From Agelas oroides (lineage: Eukaryota > Porifera > Demospongiae > Agelasida > Agelasidae), in NCBI GenBank assembly GCA_949130485.1, contig OX422183.1, forward strand, positions 18,507,934 to 18,571,933: a stretch of 64,000 nucleotides of DNA, written 5' to 3'. The notes under the pieces are model-generated. The model saw only the letters and a program-made list of their open reading frames with translations. It searched no databases and was not told the origin of the DNA. The position numbers and the translations under genes were made by a program. Positions 1 through 60,275 of the stretch are shown piece after piece (positions within the stretch are counted from its first letter, which is position 1; each line of letters begins with the position of its first letter).

Positions 1-978
1 GTGTGGTAGCCTTGAACAAGAGCTCCAAAAAGGAAAAAAAAAAAAAATTGTGCTCTCGAATGAGAACTCACCCGTAATACTACATTTGGCCACTTCCATT
101 CACAATATCATTTTGAGGATGATTTACTCATTATTTTGTGGCTTGAGAATGTGTTGCCATCCAAGCTATGACTCCAGTGAACTATATAAAGACTTCAATA
201 TCTGCTTGCTCTTTGCTTCAAGGTTACATTCCGGTGAGCTTTTGAACAAATTGAAGAGGCACAAAACAAGTGACATATAAAAAAGCATCTCAATCCTTAT
301 ATAATTATGCATGCATGCACTAATCAAATTTCCAACCTGCCCTCTTCTGCTGTGACACTAACCCTAGCCCCACGGTACGAGGACAAGAATAGTGGATCAC
401 TAGCTTTGCTTTGTGCATACCCCCACAATACTGTACAGTGATCAAGATTTAAACAGTATTGTTTCTCTTTTGTGTCATACATGAACAAGTCCAAAGCTGG
501 GGTAAAGACACAGGTACAAGGCTACATCAACAGCAGTGAAGGGTAAAATTTAATCTCTTACACAAATATGAGTAAGTCAAGATACTAATAAGCACAAAGT
601 AGATAGTCTCTCTTATATACATACAGTACTATAACATATAAAAAGCAATTTATACGGTCTACACACCAGATCCAAAAGTCTGCTTTCATATTAGCTGTAG
701 CTATAACACCTATCAGGAAGAGAAATTGAACTTCTCTCAAGTTGTGCCCAGAAAACAGATTTACATGTAACTACACAACTGTGCACGTATCTTAATTGTC
801 TTAGTCAAATTTCTAGGACTCAGCATCACATTGTATAGTACCAAAGCCCTGCTTGGGTGCATATTGCTTGAGTATCAAACAAGCACCTAGTCTGCATTCA
901 TATATTCACGTATCTTTGCCGCTTACATATGCATATGAACGGTCTGGTTTTCCTACAAAGTAGTAGTATGGTGTTGCT
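1..978. other. No recognisable gene
   Basis: AT-rich sequence. The only open frames are short, lack splice context and match nothing I know. It lies downstream of the minus-strand sushi-ankyrin gene. I see no repeat with a second copy in this window. Confidence 0.5.
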
Positions 979-1773
979 CAGAGTGGTTAAGGCATGCCCC
1001 AATTTTGATTTTAGCCCTATTTTTGCTTTACTGTTTTTTCTTTGCGCAAGTACTGAAGAAAAGGTACATGTTCTAACTTTACAATCATTGATTAACCAAA
1101 TAGCAAATAGATTGTAGTTGATTAGAAACGAGTGTTACCATGGTAACATGCTAACAATCCCAAAATCCGAGGGGGTCAAAGTTTAATTGCATTAATTAAA
1201 TGCGGAAGATCAAATGCCTTTCTATCCCGATGTAATGGATATTGAGCGCTTTAGCTGTCTGACCCTGGGTAGGGACACGGTACCATATACAACATGAACC
1301 TCCAAAGCAGCAATTATAGGTGTTTTATGCCTGAAATCGACATTTATTTCAAATCTTAAAGCTAACTTCTCCAGTGATAGAACAACAGCCTCTGTCACTA
1401 GGTCCTGTACGTTAGTAAACTAGTCCTTTACACATTCTCAAAGTTTCAACCGCATATTTAGCCATATGACCTTCCGCATCAACCGCCAAAAATGATAGGT
1501 CATCGTTGGTTGAGTAGCTCAAGCTACATTCGTCTCTCCTGCCCCTAGAAACAAGCAGTGCTCGGTCGCAATGGCAGCACTTTGGTAAGTCAGACCCACA
1601 ACCATGGATAACACAAAGCTAAAAAATACAGACTAACAGCCAGAATAACAGTAGCAAAGCTATAAGAAGCTTACACGTGGCAGCCATTCAATCTCCACGA
1701 ACTATGGCAATACTTTCGCATGCATACTTCTGTGTTACAAATAATACATTTGGGGGTCGCCTTAACCAACCTG
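979..1773. mobile_element. Non-autonomous DNA element (MITE-like), copy 1
   Basis: The ends are inverted copies of each other: the left end reads CAG..GGTTAAGGC followed by a C-rich/AAT stretch, and the right end is its complement, closing GCCTTAACCAACCTG. The interior is collinear and clearly similar to 11111-11947. For example, both share the stretch around TGATTAACCAAATAGCAAAT and the GTTACCATGG..AACATG segment. No transposase is encoded. Target duplications are not clear, so the superfamily is unassigned. Confidence 0.65.
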
Positions 1774-2429
1774 AGTGTGAATGGCAAGCAAATCTGCACA
1801 TTGAGACTCAGTCATTCTGACTTTGCAATGTGTCCATTCAACACTCAGTGTGTAACAGGTCATCTTGATCTGCCTAAGTGGTAATCAACCCAGCAGCTTT
1901 GTTCCTCTTCCTGTTCTAAACTCTGTAGACTACAGAACTCCTTCTTCATTCCTAACTTTGTCATTAGGACCACTTCTGGCACTGCACGCTGGAAGTGGGG
2001 CTATAGCTTCTAGAGTTGTTGCTTACCTTATTATACCCCTTCCATTTCTGAGCTCATGCCTTCATATCCCTGTGTGTGTGTATGAACAACAAGAAAAGCT
2101 CAGAAATACAATTTGGTTATGGAGAATACACTCAAATCTAAGTTGGGGGTCTTCCACAATGAAAGACTCAACTTTACTATGCTAGTTAGTTTCAAAATCC
2201 TAAGTTCTTAGCTACAGATATTCAAAGGGATGGTGAAGAATGAAGATTCGAAGAAGTTATGATGCCAATATATATGTTTTGCAAATGGCTTATGATCTGT
2301 AGCATTAAGGCACAAAGTTTATAATGGTTTCTCATGAAGGTAGGACTTTGAGTCCTTTTTGAGATCTAGCTAGTTACTACTACTGCTGTTTTTCTTAGAT
2401 ATAGCCAAACCAATGACTCTAACAATGGG

Positions 2430-3045
2430 CAAGTGCACCAAAGAGCCCTAGGGTAGAATGACTGGGGTCACTAATCCCTAAGGTGGAATGACTGGGAGAG
2501 TCATTGGCCCCTAGGGATGAATGACTGGGAGGTCACTAGAAGGCAGAGTCACTCATCCCCATGACATCAGTCTCAAGTGAAGCAAGCACGATGGCAAACA
2601 ATATTTGCCTGGCCTAATAAAAGTAAAAGAAAACCTTATACGTAGCCAAGGGTATAGCCAGTCCTTGAACTTTGATCAAAATCTTGACTGCAACGTTACA
2701 AAATTAAAATCTAAATCCTGTTTTTATATTCTCTCAGTACATTTCGTTTTGCTGGTCAGTTGTCATGTCATTGTGATCAAAATCGTGCGTTCACAAAGGA
2801 TTTAAACCTGGTACAGAGAGTGGTTGGCCCTTCATCAGAACCCGACATTCTTCCACACCATTACATGCTTGGACTTACTCTGAACCTTTTCAGTGCTATT
2901 TAGAATCCTGGGGTTGCGGTTACACTTGAAAAATGATTCTTGCATTACAGTGGTAATTACTAATGGACAAAAAAGGAAGTCGGTGGCCCCTAGGAATGAA
3001 TGACTGGGAGGTCACTGGAAGGGGGAGTCACTCATCCCCAGTTCC
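2430..3045. repeat. Dispersed AATGACTGGG / GAGTCACTCATCCCC repeats
   Basis: Short units built from GAATGACTGGG, GGTCACT and GAGTCACTCATCCCC occur in tandem at about 2445-2565 and again at about 2975-3040. Related sequence appears at about 59385-59460 (GTGAGTGACTGGGGAGTCAC with GGGGAGTCACTGACAA repeated). They look like pieces of one dispersed element family. No coding capacity is seen. Confidence 0.5.
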
Positions 3046-3400
3046 ATATCATTTATTGCTTTGCATAAATCCTTCCCTGGTATAGGTCTCAGCTAAGGTT
3101 CCCTTCATGGGAAGGATTTATGCAAAAGTCGAAAAGAGTAAATGTGTAATCATTTTTTGGTCATTGGATATGAATATCACCACCACTTGTAGATGTACTG
3201 TCAGTGGGGAAGTTCCACATCATTTTCGAGCTTTGTATAAATCCTTTCTTTGTGTTTAGGTCTCAGTGTTCCCTTCATGGGAGGGATTTATGCCAAAGTC
3301 GAAAAGAGTAAATTCCTAATCATTTTTTGGCCATTTGGTATGAATATCATCACTACTTGCCAGTGTACAGCTAAGTTACACATCAGTTATGACTTTTGCA
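3046..3400 (+). repeat. Two tandem copies of a ~175-bp unit
   Basis: Two adjacent diverged copies, about 3046-3220 and 3221-3400. Each contains GCATAAATCCTT or a near match, a GGTCTCAG segment, TTCCCTTCATGGGA, GGATTTATGC, GTCGAAAAGAGTAAAT and ATCATTTTTTGG. Within each unit AAATCCTT..GGGA and its complement can form a hairpin. Confidence 0.7.
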
Positions 3401-3973
3401 TAAATCTTTGCCTATCACTTCACGTTTTGTACTGCAACCTCCGCTGATGCCTTCTTTGGTGTTTATTGTAGATGTAAATGTATTCCAGCAGTAATCATAT
3501 CCTGCCAACTATGCAAGTGTAGATACGCTTTTGACACCTGCTAGATATACGGTTCACCAGATAGATTGACAACCTTACAAGCAGCGAGTATACAACACAT
3601 GACACATGACATAATCAGATACATGAATATTACAAGAACCATATTGATGAATAATCCATAGTTAACCATACTGAAAAGGCTATTAAAAAAGACCCCAAGG
3701 TTCTGCGGCCCCAGTGCAAGCTGTCCTTTTACTTTGCACAGTACATGTAAGCATGAGTGGGTAGTAATTGGCGTTTTTCTTAACAAAATTTCACAATCTA
3801 TGTTATATACAAGTACAAACAGGTATAGATGTTTAATCCGAAGATCCTTCAGGCTCTTACACTTTGGTGCATATACTCCTTGCTTCCTCTGCCCTGTTTA
3901 GTACTAAATGCAGTGACAGGGAATGAGCCTAGTTCAAGTTCAACTCAGCTGTGTTAATCTACTGCCAATAGCC

Positions 3974-52803
<48,830 letters not shown>

Positions 52804-52810
52804 CTGTGCA

Positions 52811-53780
52811 TAATAAATGACAACATGTATAGTAGTAGTAAATACACAACGGCAATGTAATAATGTCTGTGCTTTGAGAGAGTCACTGCACTTGCTGGTG
52901 TATGTATAATGTAATAATTTATTGGGAAACTTTGAAGTGAATCCAACATTATTTTTTGGCTAACTACACTTTTAGCAATTGTCATCATCAAGTACCCTTT
53001 AAACACTGAGAACAAGTTTCATGCACACCAACATATGGAAGCATCCTTTACCCTACCACTGCTACTGGGCCTAATGTTACATGTATCTAAATACACCCAA
53101 GAATAAACAATACAGTACTAAAAGCTATGGACATCAATTGAAGTGCATTATCAATAGTACCGTGCTCCACACATCACATATTATTAGCTAATAAGACTGG
53201 GAAAGTGGTGGTTCTGCAAGGCTCTGTTTTCACTGCTCCATTTGCTGAATCTTTTATTCCTGCTTTGTCTGTGTACTCGTATGCTCACACCACGTTGCTC
53301 TCTGATTAGTTCCAATTCCAGACCCTCACATAAGGGTCAGGTATTGAGACGACTCTCAAACAGAGCAGCCTGCTATCATATGAAAGGGATTGTCTTAGCT
53401 CACATAGTTGCTTCATAAAACTATACGTATAGTCATTCTGGAAAAGAATGCCTAAGTAAAAGAACACAGATCCATACTTGGTCTTGAGAATTACTGTAAA
53501 TACTATGTGTTTGTTAAAATAAAGTCAGTACTTATCACAATTGTCAAATTATGATGCACTGTTGTATCAATATCACCAAGGCCACTTTCACATCTTGTAG
53601 GAAGGCTTTCTCTTGCAAAACACTTTGAAAAACCTGCTATCTTGTTGTCAGCACATTCCGAAAGATTGACAAATTGGGAACACTTCTGCGATACTGATTC
53701 ATGAAATGTGCAAAATACTGGAAGTACATCGTGTAAGAAAATATTTTATAACATAAAGTGCTTTTATAATAATACATGAC
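52811..53780. other. No recognisable gene
   Basis: Upstream intron or flank of the sushi exon on the minus strand. Only short unsupported frames. GACCCTCACATAAGGGTC near 53320 is a small hairpin. Confidence 0.45.
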
Positions 53781-53785
53781 TGTAC

Positions 53786-53853
53786 TAGCCTCGTTCCCAG
53801 GCTCTCCCCTCGCCTCGACGAAAAATAAAAACGGAGAGGGAGAGCCTGGGTTC
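53786..53853. repeat. Mini-element of the TAGCCTCGTTCCCAGGC family
   Basis: TAGCCTCGTTCCCAGGCTCT at the left and the complement of AGAGCCTGGGTTCG at the right enclose about 35 bp. The interior CTCCCCTCG..CGGAGAGGGAG is also inverted. Confidence 0.6.
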
Positions 53854-53955
53854 GCACGTGATATCGCGGCACGACGACGTCACAGCAATAATTGCAAAAG
53901 TCGTGACACAATTACGTAGCCACGTGATACATATAGGCTAACTCGAACTGCTACA

Positions 53956-54236
53956 TGTTATGGGGTGCCGTTGTGTCAAAACCAACATTTCAGTTGACGT
54001 AGATTTTACATGTCGATGTGCAGTTTCATGTCGATGTGCAGTTTCATGTCGATGTGCAGTTTCATGGCGACGATCCTGTCAGGCAGCGTTATTTCAACTG
54101 AGGCGACGAACTTTCAGCTGAAGCGACGAATTTCAAATGAGGCGATGAATTTAAGTTGAGACGACGAGACGAATTTCAACTGAGGCGCCGAATTTCAGCT
54201 GAAGCGACAAATTGCATCTGAGGCGACGAACTAGCT
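53956..54236 (+). repeat. Element with 18-bp tandem repeats (copy 1)
   Basis: Starts GGGGTGCCGTTGTGTCAAAA. It has about three units of CATGTCGATGTGCAGTTT (54008-54065) and then six or more units of the type GCGACGAATTTCAACTGA (54098-54230). The same parts appear in reverse orientation at 61300-61565. Confidence 0.75.
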
Positions 54237-54433
54237 AGCCTTGTTCCCATGCTTCATTCTGTTCCTTGGAACGTAGCTCTACATTGTAATTAGTCTCGTT
54301 TCCAAACGGCCTGGGTACGAGGCTATACAGTAAATACTTAGCCTCGTTCTCAGCCCCACCCCGCTCCGGAACACGAATACCGTTGACGTTGCTCACGTGA
54401 GAAAAAATACCAGGCTAGGCTATTTTTTCCCCC

Positions 54434-54562
54434 TATTTATTTTCTCATCTTTATTTCTCTCTGACTTTGACTTTGGCTAAGGTCTGACTGTCAGGTCTGG
54501 AGGTTAAGCATCTGAGCCTTATGCGCCTCGCGCTTCGCGCTCGCCGCACCTCCCCATCGAAC
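54434..54562 (+). mobile_element. tRNA-derived SINE, 5'-truncated copy
   Basis: Contains only the tail: TTATTTTCTCATCTTTATTT, AAGGTCTGACTGTCAGGTCT, CATCTGAGCCTTATGCGCCT and CGCGCTTCGCGCTCGCCGCA. It matches the tail of the full copy about 200 bp downstream. Confidence 0.75.
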
Positions 54563-54640
54563 ATGCCAGCTTGGTATCCGCTTCGGCTGGATCCCTGGCA
54601 GCTCAGCCTTAAGTACTCGAATTCGGCCACTGAGTTGCCG

Positions 54641-54862
54641 AGTGACTTCGGTAGCTCAGTTGGTTAGAGCATGGCAGGCCATTTGCCAGGTCGCGGGTTC
54701 GAGTCCCTCCCTGAGTCACTGTCTCTTTTTCCCCTCTTTATTTTCTCATCTTTATTTCACGCCTTTTTCTCTGACTTTGACTTAGGCTAAGGTCTGACTG
54801 TCAGGTCTGGAGCATGTTAAACATCTGAGCCTTATGCGCCTCGCGCTTCGCAATCGCAACCC
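54641..54862 (+). mobile_element. tRNA-derived SINE, full copy
   Basis: The tRNA-like head has A box TAGCTCAGTTGG (54652-54663) and B box GGTTCGAGTCC (54696-54706), giving internal RNA polymerase III promoter elements. The tail continues GAGTCACTGTCTCTTTTTCC, GGTCTGACTGTCAGGTCTGG and GCATGTTAAACATCTGAGCC, and is shared with 33452-33675 and 54434-54562. The head lacks a convincing acceptor stem, so it is not a working tRNA gene. Confidence 0.88.
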
Positions 54863-55014
54863 CACCCCGCTCCGCGATCCGGAACACGAATACTGTTGAC
54901 GTAGCTCACGTGAGAAAAAATACCAGGCTAGGCTATCCGCGCCGCGGATCCGATCCCGGCCCAAGCTCCCCGCCTAGCCTGGGAACGAGGCTAGTTTGAC
55001 TGTACGCACGCAGA

Positions 55015-56232
55015 ATGGCGCAAGGTGGGGGGGAGTCTTACAAGGCGGTAGAACGCGTTCTAAGCGGAGCTGTGTCAAAAGTTCTATCGCAGTTGAAGAA
55101 CAAGCCCAGTCGTGACAAGCAACGCTCTACGCCTACCGACAGGCGTCGCGTACGTCAGAGTTCCTCAGATTCATCAGATGACTGTGACGATCGTGTCCAG
55201 CAAGCGCTACAAAAGAAGCTGAAATCGAGCAAGTAAGTTAGTTTGAATTAAGTAACATGCAGCCTTGACTAGTTTGTGCACGGCGTATAAGCAGCTGTCG
55301 TCATTTGTGTTACTGTTTTGTTTTGTTTTTTAAGGAAAAGATCAACAGCCTTCCCCTCAACTTTTCTGCACCACCATGCAAAGAAAGCGATGTCTGCTGC
55401 AGCCACTACCAGCAAGGGTAAAGGAAAGTTGATTTATACGTACGAAAGGGACATCGTTTGCCTCCCAAAATGGTTTGCTAAACGAGGCGATGTCATCAAA
55501 ATCCCCCGAAAAAAGCCAATGAGACACTTCCTTGCAGTTAACAAGTTGCTGGGAAAAATTCAGCTTAATTCAAGCATGGGAGATCAAGGCTGAAATTTTT
55601 GATGAGATCCGATCAGTTTTTCATGTCCCAATGGATGGCGACAGTGGGTTCCCATTCAAGATCTTGCAACCATCTGGGGGTGACAGCAGGAGTTTAATGA
55701 TTCCAGAACTGTCACATCCCTACCGGTGGACTGCTAGTGCTGTGGCTGGCCGAAATACTAAGACCCCAATTTATATCATTGCTGATGAACCATTAGAGGT
55801 ATGAAATATGACGGTTGAAAGATATTTTCCCTAACAAATATGTCCATTTGCAGCTTGCAGTGCCTCTTCTGGAGGATGATGAGCTTGAAGATGACCGGAG
55901 TGGTGGAAGTGAGCAGGAAGGTGATGATCCCGATGATCTGCCTGTCATTCAACTTGAGCAAAAGCATCCGCAACAAGGTTAATTATATAAAGTGTACAAT
56001 GATCCTTCTGTGTGTTAGTGTGTGATACTCTGTGCCTTTTAACTGATAGGGTAGACACTCCTCTAGTGTTGTGGCAAAGAAACCAAACTCCTGTAAGGAT
56101 GTCAAAGGTAAGGATTGGGTGAGGGTGGCAAGAATACATAATAGCACTATACTGTCCATTTCCTTTATTATAGGTCTGCCGACTGTGGACAAGCCTGGGT
56201 GTTCATGGATTGGAAGCAGTGCTTATGTCTAG
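55015..56232 (+). CDS. Multi-exon gene of unknown function (one apparent frameshift)
   Basis: Exon 1, 55015-55232 (MAQGGGESYKAVERVLSGAV, then a basic, Ser/Asp-rich stretch), has donor GTAAGT. Exon 2, 55335-55798, has a TTTTTTAAG acceptor and restores the Lys codon across the splice. It contains KGKGKLIYTYERDIVCLPKW, RDSHMR-like basic residues, GKIQLNSSM, and after a one-base shift near 55585-55592 EIFDEIRSVFHVPMDGDSGF, SLMIPELSHPYRW and IYIIADEP. Exon 3, 55854-55977, is very acidic (LLEDDELEDDRSGGSEQEGD). Two short further exons (about 56050-56107 and 56174-56232) are possible, ending IGSSAYV and TAG, but their splice phases are ambiguous. I recall similar uncharacterised invertebrate proteins; no named domain is seen. 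It may be nuclear, judging by the basic and acidic tracts. Confidence 0.6.
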
Positions 56233-56407
56233 TACTGTTGTTCTGTGTCTCTTCCATGCATGTGTGCATTACACTATACTGGATGGTCATTTTCTGCACA
56301 TACAAACATTCACCCTGCATGTACATTACGTACCGGATGATCTGTTGTCTGTATGATACCTTTCACCCTGCATGTGTAAGTAGTAATTAGTAATACAGCT
56401 ATCACTG

Positions 56408-56634
56408 TTATGCCCCACCCTCCTGGGTTGGTAGGAAGTGGGGTGTAATAGTGGATTTGAACAGGGCAATTATGAAATTCCGTTCCATAGGAGCAGTCTC
56501 TTTCATTAACTTAGAACTACACAAATGTGTGCATATGCTGTAAAAAATTGTCCCTCCAAAAAGGCATGCCGCTGGGGTCAAACCCCCTTCATAATTCCCA
56601 CCCACCACAAACCTGGGAGGGTGGGCATAACACT
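56408..56634. mobile_element. MITE between the convergent genes
   Basis: GTTATGCCCCACCCTCCTGG and the complement of CCTGGGAGGGTGGGCATAAC are the inverted ends. Sequence inside the ends pairs only partly (TTGGTAGGAAGTGGGG and TTCCCACCCACCA). About 227 bp, no gene. Confidence 0.75.
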
Positions 56635-56741
56635 TACAGGTACATAAGAGTAAATCTTGGATCTTAAAGGTAAGAAAGTGAAAATTCAAGCTAACTGCAT
56701 TCATCACACTGCTGTAGATGATGGCCAACTAGACGACACAC

Positions 56742-58021
56742 TTATCGATAAACTGAATAACCAAAGTCATCTGTCACCCGTAGCATATTTTGCTGATCAA
56801 GTTCTTCTTGTAGATCATCACAAGGAATGAATGTAGATCTGGGGACAGCAACTGCATCATGATGGCGGGGTATACGGGGTATAGTGCTAGTGACATGGGT
56901 TGCAGTGTGCAATGTTGGAGTCATATTCTGCCTCAATGCTCCTTCAATGAACAACTGGTTGGGTGTCAGGTTTTCTGATGTTGATAGCAGATGATTGTTC
57001 CAGCATTCTACAAATGACTTTAGAGAATCATTGATTCTTGGTAAGAATACAGAATGTAAACAGAAGAGATCAACTTCATTTAGACAACTTAGTCTCCCAT
57101 CAGCTTCCATTTCCCTGAAAAGGTCAGCATATAGTACACCAACACACCTATACACATCCCTCCACATTCTTTCAATTCTTTCATTATGCGTTGAGGATCC
57201 CACTAACACTGCAGATTCAGACTGATGCTGCTCCAACATGTAGCGCCACACCTCGATGTTCTTTCCACCTTGGTCTGACCTAACCTGATCGGGTAAGCCA
57301 TACATACTTACAGCATCAAGATATGAAGTCATCACACTGGAAACTTCATTATTAGTAGAACAATGAAGGTAGACTATAGTTCTTGAAAAACCATCAACAC
57401 CTCCATGTATAACTAGCCGCCATTTAATCAACTTACGATTGCCATCTATATGCCACAATGAATTGGGACCCTCCACACAGTACACACGCCTACAAATTGT
57501 AACACTTCTCCTAATATCAGTGTCGATTGGGTCTAACACGGTGGATAGATGCTCTCACCCTAGATCTAGGAACTTTGTAGCCGAGACGATGAAGGTGGCC
57601 AATCATCAGTCTCTCTCCATTATTTGGGTGTGCTAGCTTGATAGATTCAACTATGCGGTCAAGTTCAGTATTAGAAATATCTGAGTAAGTGCAGGTAAGG
57701 TCATCATCACCTTCCTGTTTCAAACGACGATATAAGGTAGATCTGCTGATCCCCAATATTTCCGCTATTTTGGTCCATGTAAATCGTAAACCATGAAGAT
57801 ATTCAATCTCCTCAAAAGAAACCTCCAGCATTGGACGTCCAGGTGATCTAGAGTAGAAAAAAAACCCAGTCACATTAGTAAACTAGGGTGCCTGTGGAGT
57901 TTTGCATATACACTCATATGTTCACGATAGAGCAATGGACGCTAATCAGCCCACTTGACACCAGTGTTTGTACCAGTGCTGACGCTAGTTCTCTCTCAAT
58001 TTCATCAACGCAGGTAGCCAT
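56742..58021 (-). CDS. HTH plus integrase-like DDE protein (one apparent frameshift)
   Basis: Exon 1 on the minus strand starts at 58021 (MATCVDEIERELASALVQTL) and runs to about 57930. A short intron of about 85 bp ends at TTTTTTTTCTACTCTAG (acceptor complement at about 57849). Exon 2 begins SPGRPMLEVSFEEIEYLHGL, followed by a homeodomain-like/Hin-type HTH (FTWTKIAEILGISRSTLYRR). The integrase core then carries GPNSLWHIDGNRKLIKWRLV (first D), VRSDQGGKN (second D) and NERIERMWRDV (E, about 33 residues after the second D), and LPRINDSLKSFVECWNNH; TAA is at 56742-56744. One extra T at about 57533-57536 breaks the frame. The family is widespread as multi-copy genes in fish and invertebrates and could be transposon-derived or domesticated. 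With the triad intact, this copy is either a very young pseudogene or carries a base-call error. Confidence 0.7.
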
Positions 58022-58084
58022 CTCAATCTTGCGTGGTGACGTGTGTACTGTAGCCTTGAACCCAGGCTTTCTGTTGCAGATTTT

Positions 58085-58130
58085 GTCTCCAGCGAGGCTA
58101 CCTCGTTCCCAGGCTCCCCGGAACGAGAAT
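58085..58130. repeat. TAGCCTCGTTCCCAGGC-family end near the integrase-like gene start
   Basis: GAGGCTACCTCGTTCCCAGG followed by CTCCCCGGAACGAG. A second, related end (GTAGCCTTGAACCCAGGC) is at 58050. These lie within about 100 bp upstream of the minus-strand start codon, so the promoter region of that gene is built partly from this repeat. Confidence 0.5.
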
Positions 58131-58599
58131 ATGTATACGCCTAGTCTTTTCTCACGTGATCAGGACGTTATCGAAATGGGACCAAAAACTAACGTTTTGC
58201 GCGTTCTTCAACCAACTTTGCGTTCAACGCTCGGTGTGCATGATATTCGCCCCCGATAGCTAGATACGTGTAGTAAGTTGCTCGATACCTTCGCTCTTTT
58301 TCCTGTTCTGAGTCTTCGGGTACGCCCACGCACAATTAAGGTCTCTCTACCACCTGCGATTTTCGAATTTGGACGCGGTTTTTACGGAAATACGTATATT
58401 TCCGTGTTATCAACATTGACTTTAACCCCTACTGTACGCTTGCTCACTGCATGATTATTATGGCAGATATGCTGCACACGCACATGGAAACGTGGAAAGC
58501 TCTACTATGGTAGCTACCTCCACACGCTTTGAATGGTAGCAGACCGCGCCTCGTGGAGAGGTGAACAACTGGGTATGAAGAGTTACTCACTACTGGATC

Positions 58600-60275
58600 T
58601 CCAACGTAGCATTGTAGTCCTGACAACTGTACTAGAATTCTCACGTTGGTGATCTCTACTGTAAGTGTAAGTTGCTAAATAAGTATGCTGGTAAATTCTG
58701 CAGTGTTGCTGTACTCAAAGCACCGTAGAAGGGGTAGTCTACAAGTACTCTATCACTGGCATCAAACTTTCACTTAGTAGTCACTAGTACTACTGTTGGT
58801 GGTCTTTAAAGGTATAATAAAGGGCTCATACATGTACAAAAGTTTTGCACATTTGATTGTTACGACATCTTGCCAGCATTGAAGCAAGAAGTACAGTTTG
58901 ATGCTCATGAGTTCCATCTTGCATTAGTTTCAAGTTTGATGAGCAAGGCTGATGGACAGTAAGCTGTAGCTCTGTCCAGGTCTGGTGTGCAACAGCTATT
59001 GAGAAGAAAAGAGCTATGAAAAAGAACAAGCTACTGAGAGCTGCATTCGCTGGTACAATGGTGTTATCAGTGAAATACCATTATTTACAATTTCTTTTAG
59101 AGACTCTTTCAACCCTGCTGTAGTCTGTACAGTATAACAAACAAAAGTTGTTCATGCTAATGTTCAATAGTCTTCCCTTTTGTGGTAATAGAAGTTCAGT
59201 TTGGGTTGCTTCAAAGATAACCTTTTTTTATGATTGCTCGGAAATATTATCGCTGCGATAAAATTTTCTTGGGAAATTAAACGTTAAATATTCTTGCTGT
59301 GTGCCAGTTCCTTGCATCTACCTGTATCTATACATTTTCCTACAGTAGGTAAAAGTCACTCACACGGAGCCACTGATCCAGGGGAATCAGAGCTCCTAGG
59401 AGTGAGTGACTGGGGAGTCACTGACAAGGGGAGTCACTGACAAGGGGAGTCATTCACTCCTTGAAACTGTGAGCAATCAAATTTTCTGGTGGTGATGACA
59501 TTTTCCACAAAAAAAGTTTGCCTCGTTGCCAGGCCTCCCCCGTTTTTTGTTCTTTGGTGTATTATACTGAATGCAAACTTTGTTGAGTCACAATCTCATT
59601 GGTAATTTCCTAAAGGTAGATGCATGCAATATGGACACAATACTAATGAATGGTTTGGAAAAGATGTATCACGCTGCCATAGTAGCATGCAGATCGATAT
59701 TAATCTAAAAATGATGCTAATTTTATCTAAAGCCTAGGCAATTATGTAAAACTGATAAGATAAAACTGAGCTGAAGATATTATAGATCCCACTTACCCCA
59801 ACATGCAGCTCAACAGACAGCTCATCAATGCTCACAAGTGATATTTCCCAATATTGAATACAGGCCATTGTACCTGGCGTTTAAAATGAATGCAGCCCTT
59901 AGTAGCTTGCTTACCTTGTTCTCTTCTGAATTGATACTACACACCTGGACAGAGCTATAGCTTACTGTGTATCAGCCTATCTCAGCAAACTTGAAAATAG
60001 AGAAAGGTAACATCAAACTGTACTTCTTGCTTCAATATTGGTGAGATGTCTAGTAAGAATTGAATGCACAAAACATTTGTACTTGTATCTAAACGTACCG
60101 CGGTAGTATCATTTGCCAGTGATGGACTACTGTGCCCCTTCTGCAGTGCTCTGAGTATAAGCAACACTGAAGAATTTACTAGCATAATAATCATGAAAAT
60201 TTGCAACTTATAGTAAGTCTTGCAGTGGTGTTCTCTAATGAATTTGCAGTTGCCAAGACTATACATTGTGGTCAT
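58600..60275. repeat. Diverged inverted duplication (~400-bp arms, ~900-bp spacer)
   Basis: Arm 1, about 58600-59020 on the plus strand (AGTCCTGACAACTG, GTAAATTCTGCAGTGTTGCT, AAGCAAGAAGTACAGTTTGA, AGCTCTGTCCAGGT), reappears in reverse complement at about 59920-60275 (AGTCTTGGCAACTG, GTAAATTCTTCAGTGTTGCT, AAGCAAGAAGTACAGTTTGA, AGCTCTGTCCAGGT). The arms carry many substitutions and some indels. Neither arm has a recognisable protein. Confidence 0.7.
59385..59460. repeat. GAGTCACTGACAAGGG short tandem repeat
   Basis: GTGAGTGACTGGGGAGTCAC followed by two copies of TGACAAGGGGAGTCA. It is related to the repeats at 2430-3045. Confidence 0.5.

Larger units (their letters stand above)
54286..55000. 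repeat. Cluster of TAGCCTCGTT-type ends and a duplicated GGAACACGAATAC segment
   Basis: A mini-foldback (TAGTCTCGTTTCCAAACGG..CTGGGTACGAGGCTA) lies at about 54292-54326. TAGCCTCGTTCTCAG is at 54340 and AGCCTGGGAACGAGGCTA at 54976. The segment GGAACACGAATACCGTTGAC..GTGAGAAAAAATACCAGG occurs at about 54367-54410 and again at about 54889-54930, flanking the SINE copies. The right edge is just upstream of the start codon at 55015. Confidence 0.6.

Noticed and set aside
1865..2185. 106-codon plus-strand open frame
   Set aside because: No recognisable motif and no splice sites or codon pattern to support it; chance open frames of this size are expected in 64 kb.
54098..54230. CRISPR-like array of 18-bp repeats
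   Set aside because: Units are contiguous, with no regular unique spacers, in a eukaryotic transposon-like setting.
54651..54720. Possible tRNA gene with A and B boxes
   Set aside because: The same head plus an identical ~130-bp tail recurs at 33452-33675, so it is the promoter part of a SINE.
58591..58658. Possible minus-strand exon (EITNVRILVQLSGLQCYVGD) between TAG/CAG and GTGAGT
   Set aside because: It lies in one arm of an inverted duplication and the frame is not kept in the other arm; no domain recognised.
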